Source of the DNA: a virus
Length of the DNA: 44,703 nucleotides
Virus record (IMG/VR): IMGVR_UViG_3300039106_000616
Location: 1-44,703 of that record
Direction: 5' to 3' (one strand)
The notes beneath the pieces are model-generated. The model was not told where the DNA came from, did not search any database, and saw only the letters and a program-made list of their open reading frames with translations. Position numbers and translations under genes: made by a program. Shown here in pieces: positions 9,235-16,849 of the stretch (positions are counted from its first letter, which is position 1; each line of letters opens with the position of its first letter).

Positions 9235-9634
9235 AGAAAGATTAACTCCTCAAGAGTTAGATGCAAGATTAAAGTTTATCCTAGGAATCACATTAGGATC
9301 TATTTTATTTATAACAGCAACAGGAATTATGTATGCATTAATATTTGTTACACAACCAATTACGGGACAATCAGAAAATGATAAAATGTTTTTCAATGTT
9401 CTTGGAAGCGTAGCAACATTTATTACAGGAACACTTGCTGGTTTATTAATTGGTTCATCTGGTGCTAAAGATGTTATGGCAGCACAGATTGCAAACAAAG
9501 AAGTTGATGCCAAAAATACAATGGCAGATAAAAAATTAGAAGCAGAGATTGACGATGCTAAAGCACGTAGACTTGCTAAACCAGACGGTGCAATGCCAGA
9601 AGAACAACCAGTTGACACTGATTGGGATAAATAA
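9227..9634 (+). CDS. Holin-like membrane protein
   Basis: 135 residues with two transmembrane spans (about 18-40 and 58-77), followed by a long charged helical tail (VDAKNTMADKKLEAEIDDAKARR). GGAGG lies upstream of ATG 9227. Position directly before the lysin gene supports a holin or lysis-regulator role. Confidence 0.7.
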   Translation: MAKERLTPQELDARLKFILGITLGSILFITATGIMYALIFVTQPITGQSENDKMFFNVLGSVATFITGTLAGLLIGSSGAKDVMAAQIANKEVDAKNTMADKKLEAEIDDAKARRLAKPDGAMPEEQPVDTDWDK

Positions 9635-9636
9635 AA

Positions 9637-10212
9637 ATGGCAGAACAAGGAACAGCAGCACGTTTAATTGAGGTTGCTACAGCAGAAATTGGAACTATTG
9701 AAGGTCCAAAAGATAACGAAACTAAGTATGGTAAATTTACTAAAGCAGACTTTCAACCATGGTGCGGATCTTTTGTAAACTGGTGCGGTAATGAAGCAGG
9801 AGTAAAAATTCCTAATACTGTTTATACCCCAGGTGGTGCAGCAGCATTTAAGAAGGCTGGACAATGGATTGATGTAGATGTTGCAGATCCAGAGCCAGGA
9901 GACATTGCATATTTTGATTTTCCATCTGACGGGGTAGATAGAATATCTCACGTAGCAATAGTTGTAAAAGACAATGAAGATGGAACAGTCTGGTGTGTTG
10001 AAGGAAACACATCAGGAGATCCTAAAGGTAGCCAACGTAATGGTGGAGAAGTTTGCAAAAAACTTCGTGCCTACAAGAAAAATAAGAAAAATATTATGGT
10101 TTCTATTGTAGGGTTTGGTCGCCCTAAGTTTGGCTCTGCCCCTGCGGGTACTGCTAAAAAGACTGATACCAAGTCTAAAACATGCTCAGCATGTGGTCAA
10201 ACCATCAAATAA
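9637..10212 (+). CDS. CHAP-domain endolysin
   Basis: 191 residues. The N-terminal CHAP domain has the catalytic Cys in WCGSF (C43), the His in ISHVAIV (H105) and an acidic/amide residue in VEGNTS (E122/N124). CHAP enzymes are papain-like amidases or endopeptidases that cut peptidoglycan. A short Lys/Thr-rich linker leads to a C-terminal CSACG, a possible half zinc ribbon that could contact the wall. There is no signal peptide, so release needs the holin-like partner upstream. Confidence 0.88.
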   Translation: MAEQGTAARLIEVATAEIGTIEGPKDNETKYGKFTKADFQPWCGSFVNWCGNEAGVKIPNTVYTPGGAAAFKKAGQWIDVDVADPEPGDIAYFDFPSDGVDRISHVAIVVKDNEDGTVWCVEGNTSGDPKGSQRNGGEVCKKLRAYKKNKKNIMVSIVGFGRPKFGSAPAGTAKKTDTKSKTCSACGQTIK

Positions 10213-10218
10213 GAGTGT

Positions 10219-10247
10219 TTGACTAAGTAAAAAGAGTTTGGTATACT
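10219..10247 (+). promoter_or_regulatory. Sigma70-type promoter
   Basis: TTGACT (10219-10224), 17-bp spacer, TGG-TATACT (hexamer 10242-10247). The predicted leader of about 23 nt carries GAGGGG before the HslV-like gene. Confidence 0.85.
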
Positions 10248-10276
10248 TAAATGTATATCTTCGAGGGGATTCCTGT

Positions 10277-10801
10277 ATGACAGTCTTGGCAGTAGTTCGC
10301 CATGAGGGCAAAGTGTATATGGCTGGAGATCGTGGCGCATCTGATGATAATACAATTCTTGCTTTAACTGCTCCAAAAGTTTGGAAACTTGGTCCATATC
10401 TGCTTGGATATGCAGGGGCATTAGATGGAGAGCGCATTCGTTATAACTTTAATCCATATGTTCCAGATATAAAAGATTTAGATAAATTTATGCAAACTAA
10501 ATTTATTAAACAATTAAGAAATTTTTATAGTGACTGGTGGGTTGATACTGGCAAAGAGGCTGACCTTGGTTTAATTATTTGTATTAAGGGACAAATATAT
10601 GAGCATAATGCAGTCGATATGTCTTTATCTAAATATAATTTAGATTATTTAGCAATGGGTTCTGGGGCTGAGTATGCATATGGATATTTAAATGCTACTG
10701 AAAAATCTAAAGATCCTCGTAAACGTGTTGTTGGCGCCGTTAATGCAGCAATTAAATTTAGTCCTTCTTGTATGGGGCCTATTGACGTGGTAAGCATTTA
10801 A
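10277..10801 (+). CDS. HslV/proteasome-like Ntn hydrolase
   Basis: 174 residues from ATG 10277 (GAGGGG at 10263-10268). After removal of Met1 the N-terminal residue is Thr, and the aspartate in AGDRGAS and lysine in APKVWKL fall at mature positions 17 and 33, exactly as in proteasome beta and HslV subunits. GSGAEYAYGYL matches the later Gly-Ser-Gly region. It is therefore probably an active threonine protease. No HslU/ATPase partner is visible, so the substrate and assembly (capsid maturation or host protein turnover) are open. Confidence 0.85.
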   Translation: MTVLAVVRHEGKVYMAGDRGASDDNTILALTAPKVWKLGPYLLGYAGALDGERIRYNFNPYVPDIKDLDKFMQTKFIKQLRNFYSDWWVDTGKEADLGLIICIKGQIYEHNAVDMSLSKYNLDYLAMGSGAEYAYGYLNATEKSKDPRKRVVGAVNAAIKFSPSCMGPIDVVSI

Positions 10802-10810
10802 CGGTATACT
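10782..10810 (+). promoter_or_regulatory. Promoter for leaderless mRNA
   Basis: TTGACG (10782-10787), 17-bp spacer, TATACT (10805-10810), then exactly 6 nt to ATG 10817. It lies inside the end of the HslV-like gene. Confidence 0.85.
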
Positions 10811-10816
10811 TTATAT

Positions 10817-11035
10817 ATGGCAAATTTTGATGATATATTAAAAGATATACAGGATGAGGCATCAAATCTTGATGAGTTTGAGATTTGGTTAAGCAATGGA
10901 ATTGAGCGGGGATGGGTAACAGAGCCATTTTGTAATACTCATGAAGGAGATCCTTATATGAGTGAAGAAGAAGCACAAGAGTGGGAAACTGGCGGAGATC
11001 CTTGTCAGGTGGTAATTAAAATAAAAGGAAAATAA
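10817..11035 (+). CDS. Small acidic protein, unknown function
   Basis: 72 residues, strongly acidic, with no recognised domain. It starts six bases after a strong -10, so it should be read from a leaderless mRNA. The stop overlaps the next ATG (TAATG at 11033-11037), coupling it to the secreted protease. Confidence 0.75.
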   Translation: MANFDDILKDIQDEASNLDEFEIWLSNGIERGWVTEPFCNTHEGDPYMSEEEAQEWETGGDPCQVVIKIKGK

Positions 11036-11955
11036 TGAAAAAAATAGCAGTGGGAATTATTATATCTTTATCAGTATCCTTTATGCAGCCAGCCTTTGCT
11101 GCACAAACTAAAAATAAAACTAGTCATAAAACAGAAATTGCAAAATCAGTTTCAAATTCAAAACCATCAATTGTTATTATCGATACAGCAATTGATCCAT
11201 CTATTGTAACTGTACAGCATGAGGTTTGTATTATGGTAGCAAAAGATTGTCCAAATCATAAAAGTTTTATGGAAGGACCTGGATCTGCAAGTCTTCCTAA
11301 AGATCAATTAATTAATGGATTTAATCATGGAACAGAGGTGACGTATGTTGCTAAAACAGTTAATCCTGAAATTGATGTTATTTTTATTCGTGTAGTCCAA
11401 AGAACACCCGAAGGGTTTATTGGTTTTTATTCAGATGATGAATTAATTTTAGCAATTGACTGGATAATAAAAAATAGAAAAAAGTTTAATATTGTTTCAA
11501 TGTCTTATTCATCTGGAGTTTGGGAGCGAGATGGTGGAGAAAACTTTTGTCCAGATTATAGAACAACCGAGATACTTATAAAAAAAATTAATCTTTTAAA
11601 AAGTTTAAATATTCCATCTTTTTTCCCAACTGGAAATATTGGAGATAAGACTAGAATTAAGTATCCAGCATGCCTTCCAAATGGAATTGCGGTTGGAGCA
11701 CTAGATGAATTTGAAAATATTGAAGAATATAGTAATGAAAATCGTGATTTAGATTTTTATGCTCTTGGAAATTATAACTTTAATAATGATTATATTATTG
11801 AAGGAACATCATTTTCGGTTGCTGCCCTTTCAGCACTCTGGTCAAAAAACTATAAAGGTAATTATCAAAAAACGTATGATTATTTAAAATCTATTGGAAC
11901 ATATACTGAAAATAATAAAATTAAGATAAGGCTATTTGATGACATATCTAAATAA
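11035..11955 (+). CDS. Secreted subtilisin-like serine protease (S8)
   Basis: 306 residues. Signal peptide 1-22 (ends AFAA). The S8 triad is visible: Asp in VIIDTAID (D50), His in NHGT (H98), Ser in EGTSFS (S260); N202 in PTGN is the oxyanion-hole candidate. There is no clear propeptide. A phage-encoded exported protease could act on host surface proteins or on the phage's own secreted proteins; that is inference. Its 3' end overlaps the next gene by 17 nt. Confidence 0.87.
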   Translation: MKKIAVGIIISLSVSFMQPAFAAQTKNKTSHKTEIAKSVSNSKPSIVIIDTAIDPSIVTVQHEVCIMVAKDCPNHKSFMEGPGSASLPKDQLINGFNHGTEVTYVAKTVNPEIDVIFIRVVQRTPEGFIGFYSDDELILAIDWIIKNRKKFNIVSMSYSSGVWERDGGENFCPDYRTTEILIKKINLLKSLNIPSFFPTGNIGDKTRIKYPACLPNGIAVGALDEFENIEEYSNENRDLDFYALGNYNFNNDYIIEGTSFSVAALSALWSKNYKGNYQKTYDYLKSIGTYTENNKIKIRLFDDISK

Positions 11956-12682
11956 TATAAGACAAAAAAGAATGCATATTGTTGTTGGCACACCAATGTA
12001 TGGCGGTATGTGTACATCTGAATATACTGAGTCTTTACTTAATTTTGTAGTCTCTGCTGATAAATCTGGAATAGAATGTACAACTATATTTCTTGGCAAT
12101 GAATCTCTTATTCAAAGGGGAAGAAATACTATTGCCCATCATTTTATGAATATTCCAGGAGCGACACATTTACTTTTTATTGATGCTGATATTAAGTTTC
12201 GTACACAGGATATAGTTAAAATGTTAAAAGCAGATAAGCCATTAATAGTAAGTCCTGTTCCATTAAAAGGATATAATTGGCAACAAATTCGTCAAAAAGC
12301 CTTGGATGGAGTTGAAGATATACAAAAAACAGGTGGCGTTTTTAATATAGGATATATTCCTGGAATTGATATGGTAGATCCAGATACACCGTTTGAAATT
12401 AAACATGGTGGCACTGCTTTAATGCTAATCAAACGTGAAGTTTTTGAAAAATTGGATAAAAGTACTCCAACATATTTAGAAAATGGTAAGTCTTTAAACT
12501 ATGGTAAAAAAGTTAAAGATTATTTTCGTGTTGAAATAGATAAAGAACAAAATGAACTACTTTCTGAAGATTATTTTTTTTGCCAATCATACAGAAAGGT
12601 TGGTGGAAAGGTATGGTGTGCCCCATGGACTGAAGTTGGACATTTTGGATCGCACCTATTTTCTAGTAAATATAATATATGA
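11939..12682 (+). CDS. GT-A-like glycosyltransferase
   Basis: 247 residues. GTPMYGG near the N-terminus and FIDADI (DxD motif for metal and nucleotide-sugar binding) fit a GT-A fold; GGTALMLIKREVF and EDYFFC follow, as in glycosyltransferases of other phages. ATG 11939 is chosen since AAGG lies 7 nt upstream; ATG 11972, just before the conserved start, is possible. Likely acts with the glycan island at 19.5-25.4 kb or modifies virion proteins or DNA. Confidence 0.8.
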   Translation: MTYLNNIRQKRMHIVVGTPMYGGMCTSEYTESLLNFVVSADKSGIECTTIFLGNESLIQRGRNTIAHHFMNIPGATHLLFIDADIKFRTQDIVKMLKADKPLIVSPVPLKGYNWQQIRQKALDGVEDIQKTGGVFNIGYIPGIDMVDPDTPFEIKHGGTALMLIKREVFEKLDKSTPTYLENGKSLNYGKKVKDYFRVEIDKEQNELLSEDYFFCQSYRKVGGKVWCAPWTEVGHFGSHLFSSKYNI

Positions 12683-12688
12683 TATAAT
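12680..12688 (+). promoter_or_regulatory. Extended -10 promoter for hsp20
   Basis: TGA-TATAAT with hexamer 12683-12688; no convincing -35. The leader is about 55 nt and contains a hairpin and a mini-ORF. Confidence 0.6.
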
Positions 12689-12694
12689 TATTGA

Positions 12695-12715
12695 GTACCT
12701 GCCAAAAGGGGGTAC
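12695..12715 (+). promoter_or_regulatory. 5' UTR hairpin over a ribosome site
   Basis: GTACC (12695-12699) pairs with GGTAC (12711-12715), and inner CC/GG pairs are possible. The G-run that would serve as ribosome site for the mini-ORF at 12720 is held in the stem. This could act as an RNA thermometer ahead of a heat-shock gene; inference only. Confidence 0.45.
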
Positions 12716-12719
12716 ATAA

Positions 12720-12755
12720 ATGAAACTCGCTGAAAAGGAGAATATAAAATGGTAA
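12720..12755 (+). CDS. 11-codon upstream ORF coupled to hsp20
   Basis: ATG 12720 lies 9 nt after AGGGGG and reads MKLAEKENIKW before TAA. It overlaps the hsp20 start out of frame by 7 nt, so ribosomes ending here could restart on hsp20. Probably regulatory. Confidence 0.4.
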   Translation: MKLAEKENIKW

Positions 12756-13177
12756 GTTCATTTGCACTGGATCTTTTTAAGGATCCATTTTTTATTGGCT
12801 TCAATCGTGAATTGGAACGTTTGAACACAGTACATAATCTAGCAACTCGTCAGGCATATCCGCCATACGACATTATTAAATTAGATGAAGATACATATAA
12901 GTTATCTTTAGCAGTTGCTGGCTTTTCTCAAGAAAATATTGATGTTTCTGTAGATAATGGAACATTAATTATTAAAGGAGAGATTACTGAAGTATATGAT
13001 GCAGAAGTTGTACACAAGGGTATTGCTGGTCGTAAATTTACCCGCACATTTGCTCTTGGAGAGTATATGGAAGTAACTGGTGCTGAAATGAAAGACGGTA
13101 TGCTAAATATTAGTATTGACCGAATTGTTCCAGAAGATAAAAAACCAAAACAAATTAAAGTCAAAGTTGCTAAATAA
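12749..13177 (+). CDS. hsp20: Hsp20/alpha-crystallin small heat-shock protein
   Basis: 142 residues with the alpha-crystallin core: YKLSLAVAGFSQENIDV, then GTLIIKGE and the MKDGMLNISI strand, plus a C-terminal IKV resembling the IxI anchor. Small heat-shock proteins hold unfolding proteins; phage versions are known in T4-like cyanophages. AAGGAG precedes ATG 12749. Confidence 0.92.
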   Translation: MVSSFALDLFKDPFFIGFNRELERLNTVHNLATRQAYPPYDIIKLDEDTYKLSLAVAGFSQENIDVSVDNGTLIIKGEITEVYDAEVVHKGIAGRKFTRTFALGEYMEVTGAEMKDGMLNISIDRIVPEDKKPKQIKVKVAK

Positions 13178-13195
13178 CTAGTAACACTGTATAAT
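13167..13195 (+). promoter_or_regulatory. Promoter for leaderless mini-ORF and FmdB-like gene
   Basis: TTGCTA (13167-13172), 17-bp spacer, TATAAT (13190-13195), then 6 nt to ATG 13202. Confidence 0.75.
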
Positions 13196-13201
13196 ATATA
13201 T

Positions 13202-13246
13202 ATGACCTGGACATGTCCTAAAACTGTCCAACTATTTAAGGAGTGA
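13202..13246 (+). CDS. Leaderless 14-aa leader peptide
   Basis: Reads MTWTCPKTVQLFKE and stops 1 nt before the ATG of the FmdB-like gene. It starts six bases after TATAAT. Its end carries AAGGAG, the ribosome site of the next gene. Translation of the peptide would pass over that site, so it may control the downstream gene. Confidence 0.5.
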   Translation: MTWTCPKTVQLFKE

Positions 13247-13247
13247 T

Positions 13248-13421
13248 ATGCCTAGATACGACTATAAATGTTCTGTTTGTTCATCACAAGTTGAGTTTGA
13301 AAAATCAATTGGTGATGACAAATATCCAATATGTTGTAGTGAATCTATGCAAAGAGTATGGAGTGCTCCCGCTGCAATTTTCAACGGTAGTGGATTTTAT
13401 TCAACCGACAACAGAAAGTAG
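13248..13421 (+). CDS. FmdB-family zinc-ribbon protein
   Basis: 57 residues starting MPRYDYKCSVC, a hallmark of the FmdB/CxxC-CxxC regulatory family, with a second cysteine pair (CC at 29-30) and then RVWSAPAAIFNGSGFY, a C-terminal motif common to actinobacterial members. Function is unknown. ATG 13248 follows AAGGAG. Confidence 0.85.
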   Translation: MPRYDYKCSVCSSQVEFEKSIGDDKYPICCSESMQRVWSAPAAIFNGSGFYSTDNRK

Positions 13422-13424
13422 ATG

Positions 13425-13430
13425 TATAAT
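13425..13430 (+). promoter_or_regulatory. -10 element for leaderless gene
   Basis: TATAAT six nt before ATG 13437; TG precedes it directly. The -35 is weak. Confidence 0.6.
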
Positions 13431-13436
13431 AATACT

Positions 13437-13694
13437 ATGACTAGCATTATTCAAGAACATCCAAGCGTAGTTTCAAAAAAATATATACTAAATGCTAATG
13501 ATCGTTGTGATAAGTGTCAGGCACAAGCCTTAGTTAAAGTCAAAGGCATTTCTGGAGAATTGATGTTTTGTGGACATCATTATGAAAAGATAATGAATGA
13601 TCCTAAATCTCATGATAAGATGATGGCTTTTATGTTAGAAATTCTTGATGAGCGTAAAAAGTTAGTAGAAAATAAGGCGATTGGAGCAATTTAA
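13437..13694 (+). CDS. DUF7455-like cysteine/histidine protein
   Basis: 85 residues with CDKC, then GELMFCGHHYEK, a pattern seen in small actinobacterial DUF7455 proteins and probably binding zinc. ATG 13437 is preferred over in-frame ATG 13422, because 13422 lies upstream of the -10 that would drive the gene. The stop overlaps the next ATG (TAATG). Confidence 0.78.
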   Translation: MTSIIQEHPSVVSKKYILNANDRCDKCQAQALVKVKGISGELMFCGHHYEKIMNDPKSHDKMMAFMLEILDERKKLVENKAIGAI

Positions 13695-14101
13695 TGTATG
13701 AATATTTTGTAAGAGAAGTAAAAAACGTTGTTGATGGAGATACAATTGACGTTATTATTGATTTAGGATTTGATATTATGTTTGCATCTCGTGTCCGTTT
13801 GGCTGGTATTGATACACCAGAATCACGTACAACTGATAAGGCTGAGAAGGCTTTAGGTCTTGAGGCTAAAGAATATTTAAAAAAACAACTCAAAGATGCA
13901 AAGTCTGTAGTAATCCGTACAGAAAAAATGGATTCATCTGAAAAGTATGGTCGTATTCTTGGTTGGGTATATATTAATGGAGAATCAGAATCTATTAATA
14001 ATAAAATGATTAATGATGGCTATGCTTGGGGATACCTTGGCGAAACAAAAATTAAAGATTTTGAAGTATTAAAAAAGGCTAGAACAAAGTCTGGAAAATG
14101 A
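13694..14101 (+). CDS. Thermonuclease (SNase-like nuclease)
   Basis: 135 residues with the staphylococcal nuclease fold signature: VVDGDTIDV, RLAGIDTPE (R35, D40, E43) and KYGRILGWVY with the second catalytic Arg. These enzymes cleave DNA and RNA with Ca2+. There is no signal peptide, so it acts inside the cell or after lysis. It may degrade host nucleic acid. It overlaps the thioredoxin gene by 4 nt. Confidence 0.9.
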   Translation: MYEYFVREVKNVVDGDTIDVIIDLGFDIMFASRVRLAGIDTPESRTTDKAEKALGLEAKEYLKKQLKDAKSVVIRTEKMDSSEKYGRILGWVYINGESESINNKMINDGYAWGYLGETKIKDFEVLKKARTKSGK

Positions 14102-14352
14102 AAACTGTTTTTTATTTTACAACAGAGTGGTGTCAACCTTGTAAAAAAGTAAAGCCTATTGTTGAAGATATGAAAAAAGAAGGTTTTCAATTTCAGATGA
14201 TAGATGCTGACTATGAACAACTTTTAGTTAAACGGTTTGAAATTAAATCAGTTCCTACATTTATTTTATTAGAAGATGGTAAAGAAATAAATCGTATTAC
14301 TGGAGCAAAAACAAGATACGAATTAGAGGAGTTTATAAAAAATGAAAGATGA
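14098..14352 (+). CDS. Thioredoxin/glutaredoxin-like protein
   Basis: 84 residues with redox motif WCQPC (C12, C15) and the cis-proline region SVPTFILLEDGK. Compact thioredoxin fold. Possible roles are electron supply to ribonucleotide reductase or redox control; no reductase gene is visible. Confidence 0.9.
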   Translation: MKTVFYFTTEWCQPCKKVKPIVEDMKKEGFQFQMIDADYEQLLVKRFEIKSVPTFILLEDGKEINRITGAKTRYELEEFIKNER

Positions 14353-14680
14353 TGATAAAACAATTGAAGAACTTGTTCTCAAAGGTGGTATTGAGGCAGC
14401 GGGTATTGATCAAGAAACTGGAGAAATTCTTTACTCCTTTACCCCTAAAATAGCAAAATTAATGCCTGACCTATATAGGGAACACCTTAATGATGTAAAT
14501 GCTACCATAATGAAATTATGGGAAAGAGGTTTTGTAGACATAGATTTATTATCTAAAGAGCCATTAGTCACTCTTACGTCAAAGGCCTTTGATAAAGAGA
14601 GCGTAAATAATTTATCTAAGGCTGAACGCTGGAGCCTATTAGAGTTAATTAGACTCCTAGAATCACAAAAACTGATATAA
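14342..14680 (+). CDS. Conserved phage protein, unknown function
   Basis: 112 residues, acidic N-terminus, alpha-helical, without membrane segments. ATG 14342 overlaps the thioredoxin gene by 11 nt, with GAGGAG just upstream. The content (DQETGEILYSFTPKIAKLMPDLYREH) resembles proteins seen in aquatic phages, but I know no function. Confidence 0.75.
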   Translation: MKDDDKTIEELVLKGGIEAAGIDQETGEILYSFTPKIAKLMPDLYREHLNDVNATIMKLWERGFVDIDLLSKEPLVTLTSKAFDKESVNNLSKAERWSLLELIRLLESQKLI

Positions 14681-14681
14681 T
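14673..14681 (+). promoter_or_regulatory. Extended -10 promoter
   Basis: TGA-TATAAT (hexamer 14676-14681) followed by a short leader with AGGAGG (14695-14700) before ATG 14707. Confidence 0.65.
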
Positions 14682-14706
14682 CAGTATATAAAATAGGAGG
14701 TTTACT

Positions 14707-15723
14707 ATGCCAGTAGGCGGAGGTGGAAAACCAGCAGGCGGATACCGTGCTGGGAAAAAAGGTAGTTATGGATGCGATGGTTATCCAACAGTAAGTGCAG
14801 ATGGAACAGTACATGGATGTCATCCAACAAAGGCTAAAGCATCAGCACAGGCTCGTGCTATTTGGGCAAGTATTGCTCGTAAATCTTTACCAACAGTTGA
14901 AAAATCAATGGTCACAGAGGGTGACTTTGTTATGTTTATTTGTGAAGAAGATGAAATTAAAGTTGGTCAAGTTGAACACGTAATGACAGAGGGACTATTT
15001 GGCTTAACTGGTTCAGAATATGCTATGGAAGCAAGTCCAACAGATCCAGTTTTATCTATTCGTGTGTTTGAAGAAGAAGATGGTGTATGGGAAGCAACAG
15101 AAGAATTACGTGGACATAGAGCATCCGAAGCAGTAAAAATTGAATCAATTCCAGTTGCAGTTGAAATGGTTATGGAAATGGGATCAGGTAATTCTGGTAT
15201 ACCATCAACACCACAACAAATAGACATGCAAGAAATGTATGCAGTACAAGTTAGCAAAGCAAAAAAGCCAAAATATGATGAGTTTATTAAACCACGTAGT
15301 GGTGGAAGTGAACCTTCAAATGCAAGACTTTATGCAAGAATTATTCAAGAAGCAAAAGATAAGTTTGATGTTTATCCATCTGCAGTTGCAAACTCTTGGG
15401 TAGTTCAAGAATATAAACGTCGTGGTGGAACCTATAAGTCAGAAAAACGTGATTATTCTACAGCATCTCGTGAAAGAATGGCAGAGTCAGGAAACGCAAT
15501 GCCTGATGGATCATTTCCAATTGCTAATCGTACAGATTTAATGAATGCTATTCGTTCTATTGGTCGTGCAAAAGATTATGAAAAAACAAAAGCCCATATT
15601 GTTCGTCGTGCAAAAGAACTTAATGCAACAGATATGTTGCCAAAAGATTGGAGCAATATGGCTCGTAAAGGTATGACTGGTTGGGGCGGATCTGTCTTTG
15701 ATCTAAATCCGCTTAAAAAATAA
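14707..15723 (+). CDS. Virion-type multidomain protein (DUF5872/DUF6582-like)
   Basis: 338 residues. Gly-rich N-terminus with DGTVHGCHPT, a middle acidic beta region, then YPSAVANSWVVQEYKRRGGTY (DUF5872-like) and a C-terminal SRERMAESG.AMPDGSFPI...HIVRRAKELNA segment typical of the DUF6582 region found in phage capsid-associated proteins. Probably a structural or capsid-maturation protein. AGGAGG lies 6 nt before the start. Confidence 0.75.
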   Translation: MPVGGGGKPAGGYRAGKKGSYGCDGYPTVSADGTVHGCHPTKAKASAQARAIWASIARKSLPTVEKSMVTEGDFVMFICEEDEIKVGQVEHVMTEGLFGLTGSEYAMEASPTDPVLSIRVFEEEDGVWEATEELRGHRASEAVKIESIPVAVEMVMEMGSGNSGIPSTPQQIDMQEMYAVQVSKAKKPKYDEFIKPRSGGSEPSNARLYARIIQEAKDKFDVYPSAVANSWVVQEYKRRGGTYKSEKRDYSTASRERMAESGNAMPDGSFPIANRTDLMNAIRSIGRAKDYEKTKAHIVRRAKELNATDMLPKDWSNMARKGMTGWGGSVFDLNPLKK

Positions 15724-15881
15724 TGGCTAATAGATCTTCAGGCTCTTATTATAAAGACCATGGCTTTAATCCAATACAAATTAAAGATGGTTGGATTGTT
15801 AGAATGAGAAAAGATGGAACTATTAAACAAAAAATAGAAAAATATATTCCTAAAAAAGATAGGGTAAAAAATAATGGCTGA
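15723..15881 (+). CDS. Small basic protein
   Basis: 52 residues (MANRSSGSYYKDHG...), with a basic C-terminal half. ATG overlaps the upstream stop (TAATG), and the gene overlaps the next by 8 nt. No recognised domain. Confidence 0.7.
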   Translation: MANRSSGSYYKDHGFNPIQIKDGWIVRMRKDGTIKQKIEKYIPKKDRVKNNG

Positions 15882-16245
15882 TACATATATGCCTAATTCT
15901 GGGATGAAGGCTGCTGCACGTCGTGCATTAAAGTGGAAAGAAGACGGAAAAGCAACAGGTGCTGGAACTCCAGTAGGCTGGGGTAGAGCAACAGACATAG
16001 TTGCTGGTAGAGCAATGTCTTTAAGTACTGTTAAACGTATGTTTTCTTTTTTCTCTCGTCACGAAGTAGACAAAAAAGGAAAAGGATTTTTTGATGGTCC
16101 AGAGTTTCCGTCAAATGGAAGAATTATGTGGGATGCCTGGGGTGGAGACGCAGGGTTTACATGGAGTCGTGCAATTGTAGAACGAGAAAAGAAAAAGGTA
16201 GAAAAGGTTTGGATAGGAAGTCCATTTAGTTTAAGAAAGGGGTAG
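15874..16245 (+). CDS. Conserved phage structural-region domain (WGGDAG)
   Basis: 123 residues: SGMKAAARRALKWKEDGKA, RATDIVAGRAMSLSTVKRMFSFFSRHEVDK and IMWDAWGGDAGFTWSRA. This is a recurrent stand-alone or C-terminal domain in phage head-morphogenesis and protease proteins. Exact role unknown. Confidence 0.75.
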   Translation: MADTYMPNSGMKAAARRALKWKEDGKATGAGTPVGWGRATDIVAGRAMSLSTVKRMFSFFSRHEVDKKGKGFFDGPEFPSNGRIMWDAWGGDAGFTWSRAIVEREKKKVEKVWIGSPFSLRKG

Positions 16246-16248
16246 GGG

Positions 16249-16419
16249 ATGGAAGATTTAAGTATTGAAGAGTTAAAACAGTTAATGAGTTATTATAGAC
16301 AAAGATCATCAGATCTTGAATTTAGCCTATTGCAATCGCAATTGAAGTTAAATAGTCTTATTATTCAGCAACAAAAAGAAATAAAAAAATCTACTGTAGA
16401 AAAAACATCTTCTAAGTAA
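16249..16419 (+). CDS. Small coiled-coil protein
   Basis: 56 residues (MEDLSIEELKQLMSYYRQRS...), nearly all helical with a heptad-like pattern. AGGGG lies 4 nt upstream of ATG 16249. No known function. Confidence 0.7.
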   Translation: MEDLSIEELKQLMSYYRQRSSDLEFSLLQSQLKLNSLIIQQQKEIKKSTVEKTSSK

Positions 16420-16429
16420 TAGGAAAATT

Positions 16430-16849
16430 GTGCAGGAATTAATTATAGTATTCTTGACATTACCTATAGTTTGGGTTATACTTAAGTTAATAAGAAAGAG
16501 GGCTAGAAAAAAATTTTCAAAAACCTTGTATACTCAAAGCGATATTCATAGGTTATTAAAATATTTTTTTTCAATTCGTTTACCAAATAATGAAGGTCCC
16601 ATTTCGCAGTTGACAAAAAGAAAAGAAAATAGTATGATTAAAGTCATATTTATAGATGGTCAGGCATACTGGGTATCTGAAAATACATTTTTTGTTGCTG
16701 AAACTATTAATGGTGAAATTCAACGCCATACAACTAGGCCAGTAAACACAAATGGTTTGTCAAAAGTAGATGTTGATAAAATGTTATTCATTTTAGACAG
16801 TTTAAAGAATGGAAATAAAAATGATAGTGGCAGTACAGGGAACAAATAG
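16430..16849 (+). CDS. Membrane-anchored phage protein
   Basis: 139 residues from GTG 16430, with AGGA at 16420-16423. One N-terminal transmembrane helix (IIVFLTLPIVWVILKLI) is followed by a basic stop-transfer region and a soluble domain with VIFIDGQAYWVSENTFFVAE and a VDKMLFILDSLK helix. I recall the domain from phages of marine bacteria; function unknown. Confidence 0.72.
   Translation: MQELIIVFLTLPIVWVILKLIRKRARKKFSKTLYTQSDIHRLLKYFFSIRLPNNEGPISQLTKRKENSMIKVIFIDGQAYWVSENTFFVAETINGEIQRHTTRPVNTNGLSKVDVDKMLFILDSLKNGNKNDSGSTGNK

Noticed and set aside
10251-10280. 9-codon ORF before the HslV-like gene
   Set aside because: Its ATG is only 3 nt after the -10 and would lie upstream of the likely transcript start.
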